DNA from: Rhodospirillaceae bacterium SYSU D60007
GTDB taxonomy: Bacteria > Pseudomonadota > Alphaproteobacteria > Reyranellales > Reyranellaceae
NCBI GenBank assembly: GCA_003574685.1
Contig: QOCQ01000017.1
Coordinates: 62,001-126,000 of the forward strand
DNA: 64,000 nucleotides
Direction of reading: 5' to 3'
Position 1 is the stretch's first letter. Each line of letters starts with the position of its first letter. This document shows positions 1-8,574 of the stretch, piece after piece. The notes under the pieces are model-generated. The model worked only from the letters and a program-made list of their open reading frames with translations, did no database searches and was not told the DNA's origin. The position numbers and the translations under genes were made by a program.

Positions 1-46
1 CCGCACCGGCGGCCATCAGGAACGCCCGACGATCCATGGCCATCAT
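1..46 (-). CDS. Exported protein, N-terminal fragment with Tat-type signal (cut by window edge)
   Basis: Only the first ~15 codons are inside the window. They read MMAMDRRAFLMAAGA, a twin-arginine signal start (RRAFL followed by a hydrophobic Ala-rich run), so the product is probably exported folded across the inner membrane. A good ribosome site (GGGAGG) lies 5 nt before the first ATG and 8 nt before the second. The mature protein, and so its function, cannot be seen. Confidence 0.5.
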   Translation of the reverse strand, partial: MMAMDRRAFLMAAGA

Positions 47-137
47 CGCACCCTCCCATCGGGATGATCCCCGCGTCAACCCTAATGCCAAATCGTGCTA
101 TAGTCAGCGCGTCCACCGAGATGGACGGGAGGTAGTC

Positions 138-206
138 ATGGCCAAAGGTCAGAAGAGATCAGGCAGAGAGCCCAAGAAGCCGAAAAAGACGGCCAAGGGC
201 AAGTAA
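138..206 (+). CDS. 22-residue lysine-rich small protein
   Basis: A very short reading frame, MAKGQKRSGREPKKPKKTAK plus GK, with 9 Lys and 3 Arg in 22 residues. It starts 5 nt after a strong GGGAGG ribosome site, which argues that it is translated. Short proteins opening MAKGQKRS and rich in KKPKK are, from memory, found as conserved hypotheticals in related proteobacteria. The charge suggests RNA or ribosome binding, but no function is assigned. It is a single gene, convergent with the glycosylase gene across a palindromic repeat unit that may end both transcripts. Confidence 0.6.
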   Translation: MAKGQKRSGREPKKPKKTAKGK

Positions 207-220
207 CGCCAAGAAGTAGC

Positions 221-298
221 CTTCATGGTGAGCCTGTCGAACCATGAAGGCCCGCAGCACCGACGATCGCTTCATGGTTCGACAGGCTCACCATGAAG
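221..298. repeat. Composite palindromic repeat (REP/BIME-like), family A, copy 1
   Basis: Two 29-bp imperfect palindromes in opposite orientation (221-249 and 270-298) separated by 20 bp. Each has arms CTTCATGGT / ACCATGAAG around a GAGCCTGTCGA core. The base pair just outside the arms is C-G in the first copy and G-C in the second. The unit sits between two convergent gene ends, so it could act as a two-way terminator. Copies 2 and 3 are at 6774-6857 and 12012-12096. Confidence 0.85.
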
Positions 299-314
299 CG
301 ATCTTCCGCGGACA

Positions 315-1040
315 CTATTCCTCCTCGCCGCCGCCCATGCGGCGGCGCAGTGTTTCGGCATCGTAGTTCTGGCCGATCGACATCGCGCAGATGCGCGAGA
401 TGTGGGTGAGCGGCAGGCCGCTCTCTTCGGCCCAGGCGTTGAACTGATCCTGGATCTTGCGCCGGTCGCGTTTGGACGAGGCTCCCTCGGCGATGTCGAG
501 ACCGGCATCGCGCAGGCAGGCGATCACGTCGCGCGACAGCACGAAGCCATCCTTGCCGATAAAGCGCAGGAAATACTGGCCGCTATTGCCGCCCAGCCGC
601 GTGCCGCGCTTGTCCAGCAGCTCCAGCAGTCCGATCTGGTCGCGGGCCGGCCAGGCCGCGAGGAACTTGCCGAAGCTGCCATGCTCGGCCGCGGTCTCGC
701 TGACGAACCTGGCGTTCTCGCGCACGGCCATGATCTTGGCGCCGTTGCGCACGATACGTTTGTCGCGCGTCAACTCGTGCCAGAAATCCTCGGGCTGGAA
801 CAGCAGGCGGCGGGGCTCGAAGCCGAGAAAGGCCTCCTCGAAGCCGGGCCACTTGTTCTCGATCACGCTCCAGACGAAGCCGGCCGAGAAGATCCGCCGC
901 GCCATCTCCGCCAGCACGCGATCGTCCTTCATCCGCGCCAGCGTCTTCGCATCGGGCGCCGGCGGCAGCAGCGCCATCAGCGCCTTCTCACCCCCCTTGC
1001 GCTTCTCGGCGCGTATCAGGATGACCTTGAACGGCGTCAT
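315..1040 (-). CDS. DNA-3-methyladenine glycosylase I family protein (Tag-like)
   Basis: A 241-residue protein. The segment FSAGFVWSVIENKWPGFEEA (about residues 50-70) followed by a G-F-E-P element matches the helix-hairpin region of the Tag family, which removes 3-methyladenine from alkylated DNA in base-excision repair. The family's C-terminal zinc-binding Cys/His set of classical Tag is not obvious, so this is a divergent branch and the substrate is uncertain. The ATG overlaps the stop of the upstream acyl-CoA ligase (ATGA), implying translational coupling in one transcript, an odd partner for a repair enzyme. The end of the gene runs into repeat copy 1. Confidence 0.65.
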   Translation of the reverse strand: MTPFKVILIRAEKRKGGEKALMALLPPAPDAKTLARMKDDRVLAEMARRIFSAGFVWSVIENKWPGFEEAFLGFEPRRLLFQPEDFWHELTRDKRIVRNGAKIMAVRENARFVSETAAEHGSFGKFLAAWPARDQIGLLELLDKRGTRLGGNSGQYFLRFIGKDGFVLSRDVIACLRDAGLDIAEGASSKRDRRKIQDQFNAWAEESGLPLTHISRICAMSIGQNYDAETLRRRMGGGEEE

Positions 1041-2656
1041 GCGTCGCGCCGCTTCAACGCGCGCAGATCGTGTGCGTCGGGCAGTGTGCGGGGATCGCGG
1101 CCGTCGCCGAACAGCCGGTGTTTCTGGACTTTCTGTGTTCCCGTGACCGGCAGCGTATCGACGAACACCAACCATCCCGGCGCCTTGTAATAGGCCATCT
1201 GCCGGTAACAGTGGTCGAACAGTCGTCGCGCCAGAGCGGCGTCGGTCGGCGCATCCCGCGCCACCACGCAAGCCAGCACCTCCTCGTCCCGCATCTCGTC
1301 CTCGATCGCAACGACCGCCACCTGCGCCACATTCTCGTGCCCCTGCAGGCAGGCCTCGACCTCGGCCGCCGCGATGTTCTCGCCCGAGCGCCTGATGATG
1401 TTCTTCTTGCGGTCGACGAAGTACAGCATGCCCGAGTCATCCCGGGTGACGATGTCGCCCGTGTGGAACCAGCCGCCCCGCCAAGCCGCTTCGGTTGCTT
1501 CGGGCTGGTTCAGGTAGCCGGAGAACGCCGCGCGCCGCGGCTCAGCCGCCGAGTGGCGGACGAGGAGCTCGCCGGGCTCTCCGGTCGCCACGTCGCGATC
1601 ATCGCTGTCGACCACGCGCACCTGAAGCCCGGGTTGCGGGCGGCCCATGGCGCGGGTGTGCACCTGCCGCGGCTCGTGGCAGTCGGCCAGGATGCAGCAC
1701 ATCTCTGTCATTCCCCAGACCTCGACCAGAGGGAAGCCGAAGCGTTCCTCGAAGGCGGCGTGCAATGTCGGCTCGACACCGGCCCCGAGCCCCCATTTTA
1801 TCCGGTGTGCCCGGTCCTGCTCGCCAGGCGGCTCGTTCATCAGCACAGGCACGATGACGCCCAGGTAATGAATGGCTGTGGCGCCGGTCTCACGGATCTC
1901 GCGCCACCAGCCGGTCCGGCTGAACCGTTCGGGGATGACAAGGCAGTTGCCGCTCAGCACCATGCCGAAGAACGCGACGATGGCGGCGTTGATGTGGAAC
2001 AGCGGCAGCGGGCAATACACGCGTTCCCGTTCTTCCTCGATCGTGAGCCGTCCGCCGAGGTTGCGGTACCATTTGCCGATCATGAGCTCGTAGCCGTGGC
2101 TCAAGATGCAGCCCTTCGGCCGGCCGGTGGTGCCGGACGTATAGAGCAGGCTCGCCTCGGACCCCGGGTGCACGGCGCCGGACAGCGGCGCCGGACGCGG
2201 TGCTGGTGAAAACCCCGCGGCACCCGCCTCCAGCAGGTCGAGCGCGATGCTGCGGCCGCTGGCGGCAATGCCCTCGCGCAGTTGCGCCGAGCGGGCACCC
2301 ACCGTCACCGCCAGGTCGGCATTCGAGTCAAGCAGGAGATGCGCGGTTTCCGCCGTCCGGTAGTCCGGGTTGATCGGCACCCAGGAAATGCCGAGGATAT
2401 TGCAAGCCAGCTTCAGCAGCAGCATCTCCGGCCGGTTCTCCAGCAGGCAAGCGATCCGGTGCCCGTGGCCGTAGCCGGCCTTCCGCAGCGCCGATACGTA
2501 AGCAGCGACGAGACGCCCGGCCTCGGCATAGCTGACCATCCCTCCCTCGGGAAGATAGGCGCGCGCGGGATCGCGCGGCACCATGAGCAGCGGGTTGTCG
2601 CCATATCGGTCCACTGCCTCCGCGAATACCTCGCCGATCGTCCGGTCCAGGAACAT
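1037..2656 (-). CDS. AMP-forming acyl-CoA synthetase, CaiC/FadD-like
   Basis: A 539-residue adenylate-forming ligase that would activate a carboxylic acid with ATP and join it to CoA in the cytoplasm. Visible motifs: P-loop-like LLYTSGTTGRPKGCILSH, the VWGMTE A5 segment, WFHTGD and DRKKNIIRRSGENIAAAEVE hinge, and a C-terminal Lys in TGTQKVQKHRL. The overall pattern recalls crotonobetaine/carnitine-CoA ligases, but substrate cannot be read from sequence. The ATG chosen has AGGAG 8 nt upstream; a GTG three codons earlier lies inside that ribosome site. It is 22 nt downstream of the gamma-glutamyltransferase homologue, in the same direction, so probably co-transcribed. Confidence 0.85.
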   Translation of the reverse strand: MFLDRTIGEVFAEAVDRYGDNPLLMVPRDPARAYLPEGGMVSYAEAGRLVAAYVSALRKAGYGHGHRIACLLENRPEMLLLKLACNILGISWVPINPDYRTAETAHLLLDSNADLAVTVGARSAQLREGIAASGRSIALDLLEAGAAGFSPAPRPAPLSGAVHPGSEASLLYTSGTTGRPKGCILSHGYELMIGKWYRNLGGRLTIEEERERVYCPLPLFHINAAIVAFFGMVLSGNCLVIPERFSRTGWWREIRETGATAIHYLGVIVPVLMNEPPGEQDRAHRIKWGLGAGVEPTLHAAFEERFGFPLVEVWGMTEMCCILADCHEPRQVHTRAMGRPQPGLQVRVVDSDDRDVATGEPGELLVRHSAAEPRRAAFSGYLNQPEATEAAWRGGWFHTGDIVTRDDSGMLYFVDRKKNIIRRSGENIAAAEVEACLQGHENVAQVAVVAIEDEMRDEEVLACVVARDAPTDAALARRLFDHCYRQMAYYKAPGWLVFVDTLPVTGTQKVQKHRLFGDGRDPRTLPDAHDLRALKRRDA

Positions 2657-2678
2657 GACTCTCACTCCTGTCGGTCGG

Positions 2679-4304
2679 TCACGCCGTCGCTACGTAGCCG
2701 TCGCGGCGGGGATCGCAGGCGCCGGTCATGACGCCGGTGCCGGGATCGATGGCGACGGCCTGCATGCCGCCCGCGCGCATGTGCCAGGCGGGCAGCGGCA
2801 TGACGTCATGCCCGCGCTGGCGCAGCGCGTCCAGCGTCGCGGGCTCGATGCGCGATTCGGGGTGCACGGCGCGGCCGTCCATCAGCCGCGCGCGCGGCGC
2901 CTCGATGGCGTCCTGCAACGGCAGGCCGAAATCGACGTACTGCACCAGCGCCTGCGCCTGCGTCTGGAGGATGCCGTAGCTGCCAGGCGTGCCCAGCGCC
3001 AGCACCGGCCGGCCGTCGCGCGTGGCGATCGAGGGCGCCATGCAGACTGGCAGCACGCCGCCAGGTTTGGAGCGGTTGGGACTGCGGGGATTGACGTCGG
3101 CCCAGTACAGGAAGTTGTTGAGGCAGACGCCGGTGCCCGGCACCACCACGCCCGAGCCGAACACGCTACCCAGACTCTGGGTGACGCACACGACATTGCC
3201 CTCACGATCGGCGATGGAGAACGAGGTGGTGTGATGCTCGGCCATGGAAGCGGGCTCGGCCGTCGCGATCGGCGTGGCCGCTGACTCTGTCCACTGCTCC
3301 GTCGGTCCCGTGACGGGCTCGCCATCATGCAGGCGCTGCCGCAACTGGCCGACGTGTTCGTCGCCCAGCAGCCAGGCAAGCTTGTCGGGTGCCGGGGGAT
3401 TGTGCGCGATGCGCACGCCCGCGGCGATGCGGATGGCGCGCCACACCAGATCAAGATGCGCCACGCCGTTGCGCTCCAGCCGCGACAGATCCTCGCCTTC
3501 CAGCAGACGCAGGGTCAGCAGGAACTGGAAGCCCTCGCAGGGCGGCGGCAGCGTGTGCAGCAGCAGGCCGCGATAGGGCACGGCCAGCGGCTCGCACCAG
3601 ATCGCGCGCGCCGCCGCCAGGTCTTCCATCGTCAGGCAGCCGCCCAGGGCGCCGAGATGCCCGACGACGGCCCGCGCCAGCGCGCCGCGATAGAACAGCT
3701 CCGGGCCCTCTGCCGCGATCGCCTCCAGTGTGCGGGCAAGCTCGCGCTGGCGCAGCACGAAGCCCGGGCCGACGCGGCCTGTGCCGTCGGTGTAGGTGCG
3801 GGCCCAGGTCTCGAACAGGGCTGACTCGCGCCGCAGCTCGAGAGCGGCGCCGCGCATCTCCTCGACATTGAACTCGATCAGCGGAAAGCCATCCCGCGCG
3901 AGCGCGATCGCCGGCGCGAAGATCTCGCCGAGCGTGCGGCGACCATACGCGCGCACCATCTCGCACCAGCCGGCGAGATTGCCCGGCGTGCCCACCGACA
4001 GCGCACCGCGCATGACATCGTCGCGCCGCGTGAAGCGCTCCACCGGAAAGCCTTGCGGGATCGGGTTCACGAAATTCAGCGTACGAACGCGCTTTTCGGC
4101 CGCGACATAACAGGTGGCATAACCCTGGCCCGCGAGGCCGGACATGTAGGGCTCGACCACATTGAGTGCTGCCGCAGTGGCGGCCGCAGCATCGAAAGCA
4201 TTGCCGCCGCCGGCCAGCAGGCGGGCACCGGCCTGGGCGGCCAGCGGGTGGGCTGCGGCCACGACACCGTGCAGCGAGGCGATGGTCGGACGCCGGCCGT
4301 GCAT
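2679..4304 (-). CDS. Gamma-glutamyltransferase family Ntn-hydrolase
   Basis: A 541-residue member of the gamma-glutamyltransferase superfamily, proenzymes that cut themselves to expose a catalytic Thr and then hydrolyse or transfer gamma-glutamyl or related amide groups. The nucleophile motif HHTTSFSIAD places the likely Thr at residue 359, and the family patterns GGNAFDAAAAT (about 33-43) and the glycine-rich GTPGSYGILQTQ near the end are present. No signal peptide is visible, unlike classical periplasmic Ggt, so it may be cytoplasmic and act on another amide, as some cephalosporin-acylase-like members do. A strong AAAGGAGGAG ribosome site precedes the ATG. Lies between a flavodoxin-fold reductase gene and an acyl-CoA ligase gene. 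Confidence 0.85.
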   Translation of the reverse strand: MHGRRPTIASLHGVVAAAHPLAAQAGARLLAGGGNAFDAAAATAAALNVVEPYMSGLAGQGYATCYVAAEKRVRTLNFVNPIPQGFPVERFTRRDDVMRGALSVGTPGNLAGWCEMVRAYGRRTLGEIFAPAIALARDGFPLIEFNVEEMRGAALELRRESALFETWARTYTDGTGRVGPGFVLRQRELARTLEAIAAEGPELFYRGALARAVVGHLGALGGCLTMEDLAAARAIWCEPLAVPYRGLLLHTLPPPCEGFQFLLTLRLLEGEDLSRLERNGVAHLDLVWRAIRIAAGVRIAHNPPAPDKLAWLLGDEHVGQLRQRLHDGEPVTGPTEQWTESAATPIATAEPASMAEHHTTSFSIADREGNVVCVTQSLGSVFGSGVVVPGTGVCLNNFLYWADVNPRSPNRSKPGGVLPVCMAPSIATRDGRPVLALGTPGSYGILQTQAQALVQYVDFGLPLQDAIEAPRARLMDGRAVHPESRIEPATLDALRQRGHDVMPLPAWHMRAGGMQAVAIDPGTGVMTGACDPRRDGYVATA

Positions 4305-4400
4305 GATGGGCTCCTCCTTTCAAGGCATGCCATCCTGCCTTGCGGTCAGCGCCCGGCGCCACCGCTCTTTGCCGCATGCCGGAGATGCACCGGCTCGTTT

Positions 4401-4982
4401 TCACCAGCGCGCGAAGGCGGCATGCACCTTGTCGAGGAAGGCTCGTCCCCGGCGTTCATAGAGATGATCCACGTCGTAGCAGGCGTGGAAGGACACTGGC
4501 GTACGCGGTCCGACATAGGCACGCATTGTGCGGGTGAGCAGCTTGCGCGGCGGGTCGCTGGCCAGCAGCGCCTGCAGGCGCGTGCCGCCATAGGTCGAGA
4601 CGCCGGCAACACGCGCGAGATGATGCAGCGCGCCGTGCGTCTTGCCATCGACCAGCGTGAAGGCGATGCGGGGAATGAAGACCTTTTCGCAGAAGCCCTT
4701 GAGGATGGCGGGCGGCGCAAACAGCCAGGTCGGAAACACCAGCACCAGCCCTTTTGCAGCTTCCAGCCGCTCGATCCACGGCCGGGCCAGCGCGCGATTG
4801 TCCGGCACCTTGTGATAGAGCAGCCGGTCGTCGCGGCTCATGATGGCGGGGAAATTCTCGGCGTAGAGGTCACAGGCGTCCACCTCGTGGCCGCCGGTGC
4901 GCAGGCTCTCCTGGACGGTGGCGAAGATCGCGGCGTTGAAGCTGGTCTCGACCGGATGCGCATGGACAACCATCACCCGCAT
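4401..4982 (-). CDS. Flavodoxin-fold NAD(P)H:quinone oxidoreductase-like protein
   Basis: A 193-residue protein of the flavodoxin-2 (MdaB/KefF/NQO1-like) family. The N-terminal MRVMVVHAHPVETSFNAAIF is the FMN/FAD phosphate-binding loop, and LVLVFPTWLFAPPAILKGFCE (around residues 79-99) is the conserved flavin-isoalloxazine segment. Members reduce quinones or xenobiotics by two electrons from NAD(P)H. It is the first gene upstream of the gamma-glutamyltransferase homologue (96 nt apart), and could belong to the same catabolic transcript. The physiological substrate is unknown. Confidence 0.75.
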   Translation of the reverse strand: MRVMVVHAHPVETSFNAAIFATVQESLRTGGHEVDACDLYAENFPAIMSRDDRLLYHKVPDNRALARPWIERLEAAKGLVLVFPTWLFAPPAILKGFCEKVFIPRIAFTLVDGKTHGALHHLARVAGVSTYGGTRLQALLASDPPRKLLTRTMRAYVGPRTPVSFHACYDVDHLYERRGRAFLDKVHAAFARW

Positions 4983-5050
4983 CCCGGCCCTCCGCCGTGC
5001 CTGCCATCTCCGACAAAATGTCCGGTGCGCCCCGATGTTCCCTTTCTTCG

Positions 5051-6748
5051 CTACGTCGGGGTTACCATGAAATCGAAGTCGCAGCCCTGGTCGGCTTGCA
5101 GGACGCTGCGCAGGAAGAGGCCGGCGTAGCCGCGTTGCGGTTCTTCAAGCGTGGCCGGCGGTTGCCACGCGGCACGGCGCGCCTCCAGCGTCGCGGCATC
5201 GACCAGCAGCTCGATGCGCCGCGCCGGTACGTCGAGCGCGATGCGGTCGCCCGTCTGCACCAGCGCCAGCGGCCCGCCGATAGCCGCCTCGGGCGTGATG
5301 TGCAGCACGATTGTGCCGAAGGCCGTGCCACTCATGCGCGCGTCGGAAATGCGCACCATGTCTTTCACGCCCTGGCGCGCGAGCTTGCGCGGGATCGGCA
5401 GGTAGCCGGCCTCGGGCATGCCCGGCGCGCCTTTGGGTCCGGCGTTGCGCAGCACCAGCACGTCGTCTTTCGTGACGTCGAGATCGTCGTCATCGATGCG
5501 CAGCGTCATGTCCTCGACGGAATCGAACACCACGGCGCGGCCGGTGTGCTGCATCAGCGCGGGCGATGCGGCGGATTGCTTGATGACCGCGCCGCGCGGC
5601 GCAAGGTTGCCGCGCAGGATCGCCATGGCACCGGTATCGCTGAGTGCCGTGGCGCGCGTGCGGATGATGGTCTGGCCCGGTACGTCCGTGGCGGCGTCGA
5701 TGGCGTTGCCCAGCGTCTGGCCCGACACCGTCATTGCCTCCAGCGCCAGCAGGTCTTTCACCTCGCGCAGCATGCGCATGGTGCCGCCGGCCCAGTGAAA
5801 GTGCTCCAGATAGTGCGAGCCCGACGGCTTGAGGTCGGCCAGCACCGGCACGTCGCGGCCCAGCCGGTCGAGCTCGTCGAGATCGATGGCGATGCCGCAG
5901 CGTCCGGCCACGGCTGTGAGATGCACCAGCGCGTTGGTCGAGCCGCCCAGCGCCTGCATCGCCACCAGCGCGTTGCGGAATGCGTCGCGGGTCATGATCT
6001 GGCGTGGCCGCACGCCTTGCTTTGCGAGCTCGACGGCGCGCGTGCCGGTGGCCTCCGCGGCGCGCAGGCGGTCGGCGTGGGTGGCCGGGATCGAGCCGCT
6101 GCCCGGCAGCGACATGCCCAGCGCCTCGGTGACGCAGGCCATGGTGCTGGCTGTACCCATCACCATGCAGGTGCCGGTGGTCGGCGCCAGCCGGCCGCTG
6201 ACTTCCTCGATCTCGCTTTCGGAGAAGGTGCCGGCGCGGTGCTGGCCCCACAGCCGCCGGCAATCGGTGCAGGCGCCCAGCACCTCGCCTTTGTAGTGCC
6301 CCACGAGCATCGGGCCGGTGACCAGCATGATCGCGGGGATGTCGGCGCTGGCGGCGGCCATGAGCTGCGCCGGCACGGTCTTGTCGCAGCCGCCGATCAG
6401 CACCACCGCGTCCATCGGCTGGGCGCGGATCATCTCCTCGGTGTCCATCGCCATCAGGTTGCGCAGGAACATGCTTGTGGGGTTGGAGAAGGATTCGTGG
6501 ATCGACACCGTTGGGAACGACATCGGCAGGCCGCCGGACAGCATCACGCCGCGCTTCACTGCCTCGATCAGCTTGGGCACGTTGCCGTGGCAGGGATTGA
6601 AGTCGCTGAACGTGTCGGTGATGCCGACGATCGGCCGGTCCAGCGCGTCGTCGCTGTAGCCCATGGCCTTGATGAAGGCCTTGCGCAGGAACAGCGAAAA
6701 GCCGGGATCGCCGTAGCTGGTCAGCCCCTTGCGCATGCCCGTGGCCAT
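5051..6748 (-). CDS. IlvD/Edd family dehydratase, sugar-acid type
   Basis: A 565-residue iron-sulfur dehydratase. The three cluster cysteines are visible in NPCHGN, GGCDKT and TGTCMVMGTAS, the pattern of the [2Fe-2S] branch. The enzyme removes water from a 2,3-dihydroxy acid to give a 2-keto acid. The C-terminal QGCDFDF ending and overall sequence resemble L-arabinonate / D-xylonate dehydratases of non-phosphorylative pentose degradation more than the branched-chain biosynthetic IlvD, but a dihydroxy-acid dehydratase role cannot be excluded. No sugar transporter or aldolase gene is adjacent. Repeat copy 2 lies just upstream of its start. Confidence 0.8.
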   Translation of the reverse strand: MATGMRKGLTSYGDPGFSLFLRKAFIKAMGYSDDALDRPIVGITDTFSDFNPCHGNVPKLIEAVKRGVMLSGGLPMSFPTVSIHESFSNPTSMFLRNLMAMDTEEMIRAQPMDAVVLIGGCDKTVPAQLMAAASADIPAIMLVTGPMLVGHYKGEVLGACTDCRRLWGQHRAGTFSESEIEEVSGRLAPTTGTCMVMGTASTMACVTEALGMSLPGSGSIPATHADRLRAAEATGTRAVELAKQGVRPRQIMTRDAFRNALVAMQALGGSTNALVHLTAVAGRCGIAIDLDELDRLGRDVPVLADLKPSGSHYLEHFHWAGGTMRMLREVKDLLALEAMTVSGQTLGNAIDAATDVPGQTIIRTRATALSDTGAMAILRGNLAPRGAVIKQSAASPALMQHTGRAVVFDSVEDMTLRIDDDDLDVTKDDVLVLRNAGPKGAPGMPEAGYLPIPRKLARQGVKDMVRISDARMSGTAFGTIVLHITPEAAIGGPLALVQTGDRIALDVPARRIELLVDAATLEARRAAWQPPATLEEPQRGYAGLFLRSVLQADQGCDFDFMVTPT

Positions 6749-6773
6749 AGTGGTCTCCTGTTGCTGGCTAGCG

Positions 6774-6857
6774 CTTCATGGTGAGCCTGTCGAACCATGA
6801 AGCGCAACGCGCCGCCGCGATGGGGGGCCTTCATGGTTCGACAGGCTCACCATGAAG
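6774..6857. repeat. Composite palindromic repeat, family A, copy 2
   Basis: Two 29-bp palindromes (6774-6802 and 6829-6857) in opposite orientation, 26 bp apart. The outer pair is G-C in the first and C-G in the second, so this unit is the reverse complement arrangement of copies 1 and 3. It fills the gap between two genes on the minus strand and could terminate the acyl-CoA ligase transcript before ilvD. Confidence 0.85.
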
Positions 6858-6869
6858 GCTTTTTGCCAA

Positions 6870-8405
6870 CTAGATCTGCCGTCCCGCCTTTTCCCAATAG
6901 GGCGCGCGGAGCTTGCGTTTGAAGATCTTGCCCGAGTCCTCGCGCGGCAGCTCGGCGCTGAACTCCACCAGCTTCGGCACCTTGTAGCCGGCCACGCGCT
7001 CGCGCAGCCAGGCGCGTACGGCATCGGCGGTCAGCGCCGCGCCTTGCTGCGGCTGGATGAAGGCGGCCAGCGACTCGCCATACTCCTCGTCGGGGATGCC
7101 GAAGACGGCGCAGTCCTGCACGCCCGGCATGCCGATGAGCACGGCCTCGATCTCGGCGGGATAGATGTTGACGCCGCCGGAGATCACCATGTCGCGCACG
7201 CGGTCGCACAGGAAGAGATAGCCGTCCGCGTCGAGGTAGCCCACATCGCCGCAGGTGATCAGCCCCGCGCGCTCGACCTCATGGCGCTTGTCGTCCATGC
7301 CGTTGTAGGTGAAGTCGGGAAAGCCTCCGATCCTGAGATAGACCTCGCCGATCTCGCCCGGGCCGAGCTCCTTCCCGGCAGCGTCGAGGATTTTCACCAC
7401 GGCGCCGGGGATCGGCCGGCCCACGGTACCCGGCTTCTTCAGCGCCTCTTCGGCGGTATGGAACACAGCGCCGCCGGTTTCGGTGCCGCCGTAGTATTCG
7501 TTGATGATGGGTCCCCACCATTCGACCATCTGGCGCTTGACGTCGGGCGGGCAGGGCGCGGCGGCATGCACCACGAATTTCAGCGACGAGAGATCGTACT
7601 TGCGGCGGATTTCCGCCGGCAGCTTCAGCAGCCGCACGAACATGGTGGGTACCATGTGCAGATGGGTGATGCGGTGCTGCTCGATCTGGCGCAGCAGGTC
7701 CTCGGCATGGAAACGCGGCTGCAGCACCACCAGCCCGCCGTCACGCGCCGCCGACAAGGCGTAGAGGTTCGGTGCCGAGTGGTAGACCGGGCCGGTGACG
7801 ACGGTGCGGATGCCCTCGCCGGGCCGGATGTCGAAGATGCGCGACACCATGGCCATCATCGCTGCCTGCATTTCCGGCGTCGCGGGCTCGCGGCGCACGC
7901 CCTTGGGCCGGCCGGTGGTGCCGGAGGTATAGATCATGTTGGTGCGGCTGGGGCGGGGCGGTTGTGTCCACGGCGGCTGCCGCGATACCCAGTCGTCCCA
8001 GTCCGTGGCGTCCGACGGCACGGCGCACGCAGCGTGGTCAATCCCGTATGCGTCGCGGATCTCGGGTGGTGTGGGCACTACGAACACGCTGACGCCTGCA
8101 GGGATGCCATCCCGGATCCGCGGCAGCAGGTCGGCATGCACCACCACCGCCCCGGCGCCGCAATCGCGGATGATGTAGCCCGCCTCGTCGGCCGTGAAGT
8201 GCCAGTTCACCGGCACGGCATAGGCGCCGACCAGCCCTGCGCCCATGGCCGCCTCGAAGAACGCGAAATCGTTGCGCAGCACCATCGCCACCGCGCCGTT
8301 CTCGCCAATGCCCAGCGACGCGAAGCCCGACGCCGCCTGCGCCGCACGTTGCAGCAGCGCCGATTGCTTCAGCTTCCGTTCCCCGCTGAGGATGATCCCG
8401 TCCAT
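6870..8405 (-). CDS. AMP-forming acyl-CoA synthetase
   Basis: A 511-residue adenylate-forming acyl-CoA ligase. Motifs: MIYTSGTTGRPKGVRRE (ATP phosphate binding), EYYGGTETGG, LITCGDVGYLDADGYLFLCD, DRVRDMVISGGVNIYPAEIE hinge, and the acylation Lys in EDSGKIFKRKLR. It activates a fatty, aromatic or similar acid with ATP and CoA. The start chosen has GGAGG 5 nt upstream; a longer in-frame extension would read through repeat DNA and lacks such a site. It is divergent from the acyl-CoA carboxylase gene, which suggests the two act on the same CoA-ester pathway, but its substrate is not evident. Confidence 0.88.
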   Translation of the reverse strand: MDGIILSGERKLKQSALLQRAAQAASGFASLGIGENGAVAMVLRNDFAFFEAAMGAGLVGAYAVPVNWHFTADEAGYIIRDCGAGAVVVHADLLPRIRDGIPAGVSVFVVPTPPEIRDAYGIDHAACAVPSDATDWDDWVSRQPPWTQPPRPSRTNMIYTSGTTGRPKGVRREPATPEMQAAMMAMVSRIFDIRPGEGIRTVVTGPVYHSAPNLYALSAARDGGLVVLQPRFHAEDLLRQIEQHRITHLHMVPTMFVRLLKLPAEIRRKYDLSSLKFVVHAAAPCPPDVKRQMVEWWGPIINEYYGGTETGGAVFHTAEEALKKPGTVGRPIPGAVVKILDAAGKELGPGEIGEVYLRIGGFPDFTYNGMDDKRHEVERAGLITCGDVGYLDADGYLFLCDRVRDMVISGGVNIYPAEIEAVLIGMPGVQDCAVFGIPDEEYGESLAAFIQPQQGAALTADAVRAWLRERVAGYKVPKLVEFSAELPREDSGKIFKRKLRAPYWEKAGRQI

Positions 8406-8422
8406 GCGATCCTCCAACTCAT

Positions 8423-8454
8423 CGTCATTGCGAGCGTAGCGAGGAATCGAGGGG
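8423..8454. repeat. Dispersed repeat fragment with CGTCATTGCGAGCG core
   Basis: The string CGTCATTGCGAGCGTAGCGA followed by GGAATCGAGGGG resembles a dispersed intergenic repeat common in alphaproteobacterial genomes (CGTCATTGCGAGCGnAGCGAAGCAATC, from memory). Only one arm is well kept here. It lies in the 169-bp divergent promoter region between an acyl-CoA ligase and the acyl-CoA carboxylase gene. Confidence 0.45.
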
Positions 8455-8574
8455 AGCGCATAGTGCCGCATGCCTTCGCCGGGAGCGCCGCATGGCGGAA
8501 CGGACGATGCGGGATCTCCCCATCGGGGTACAGGCGTCGCATGATGCGGGCGACGATGCCGGCGCGAGGGTGCG

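Noticed and set aside
5051-6748. Naming the IlvD/Edd protein as the biosynthetic dihydroxy-acid dehydratase ilvD
   Set aside because: Its ending and overall pattern look closer to pentonate dehydratases and no other valine/isoleucine gene is adjacent; the family name is kept without a symbol.
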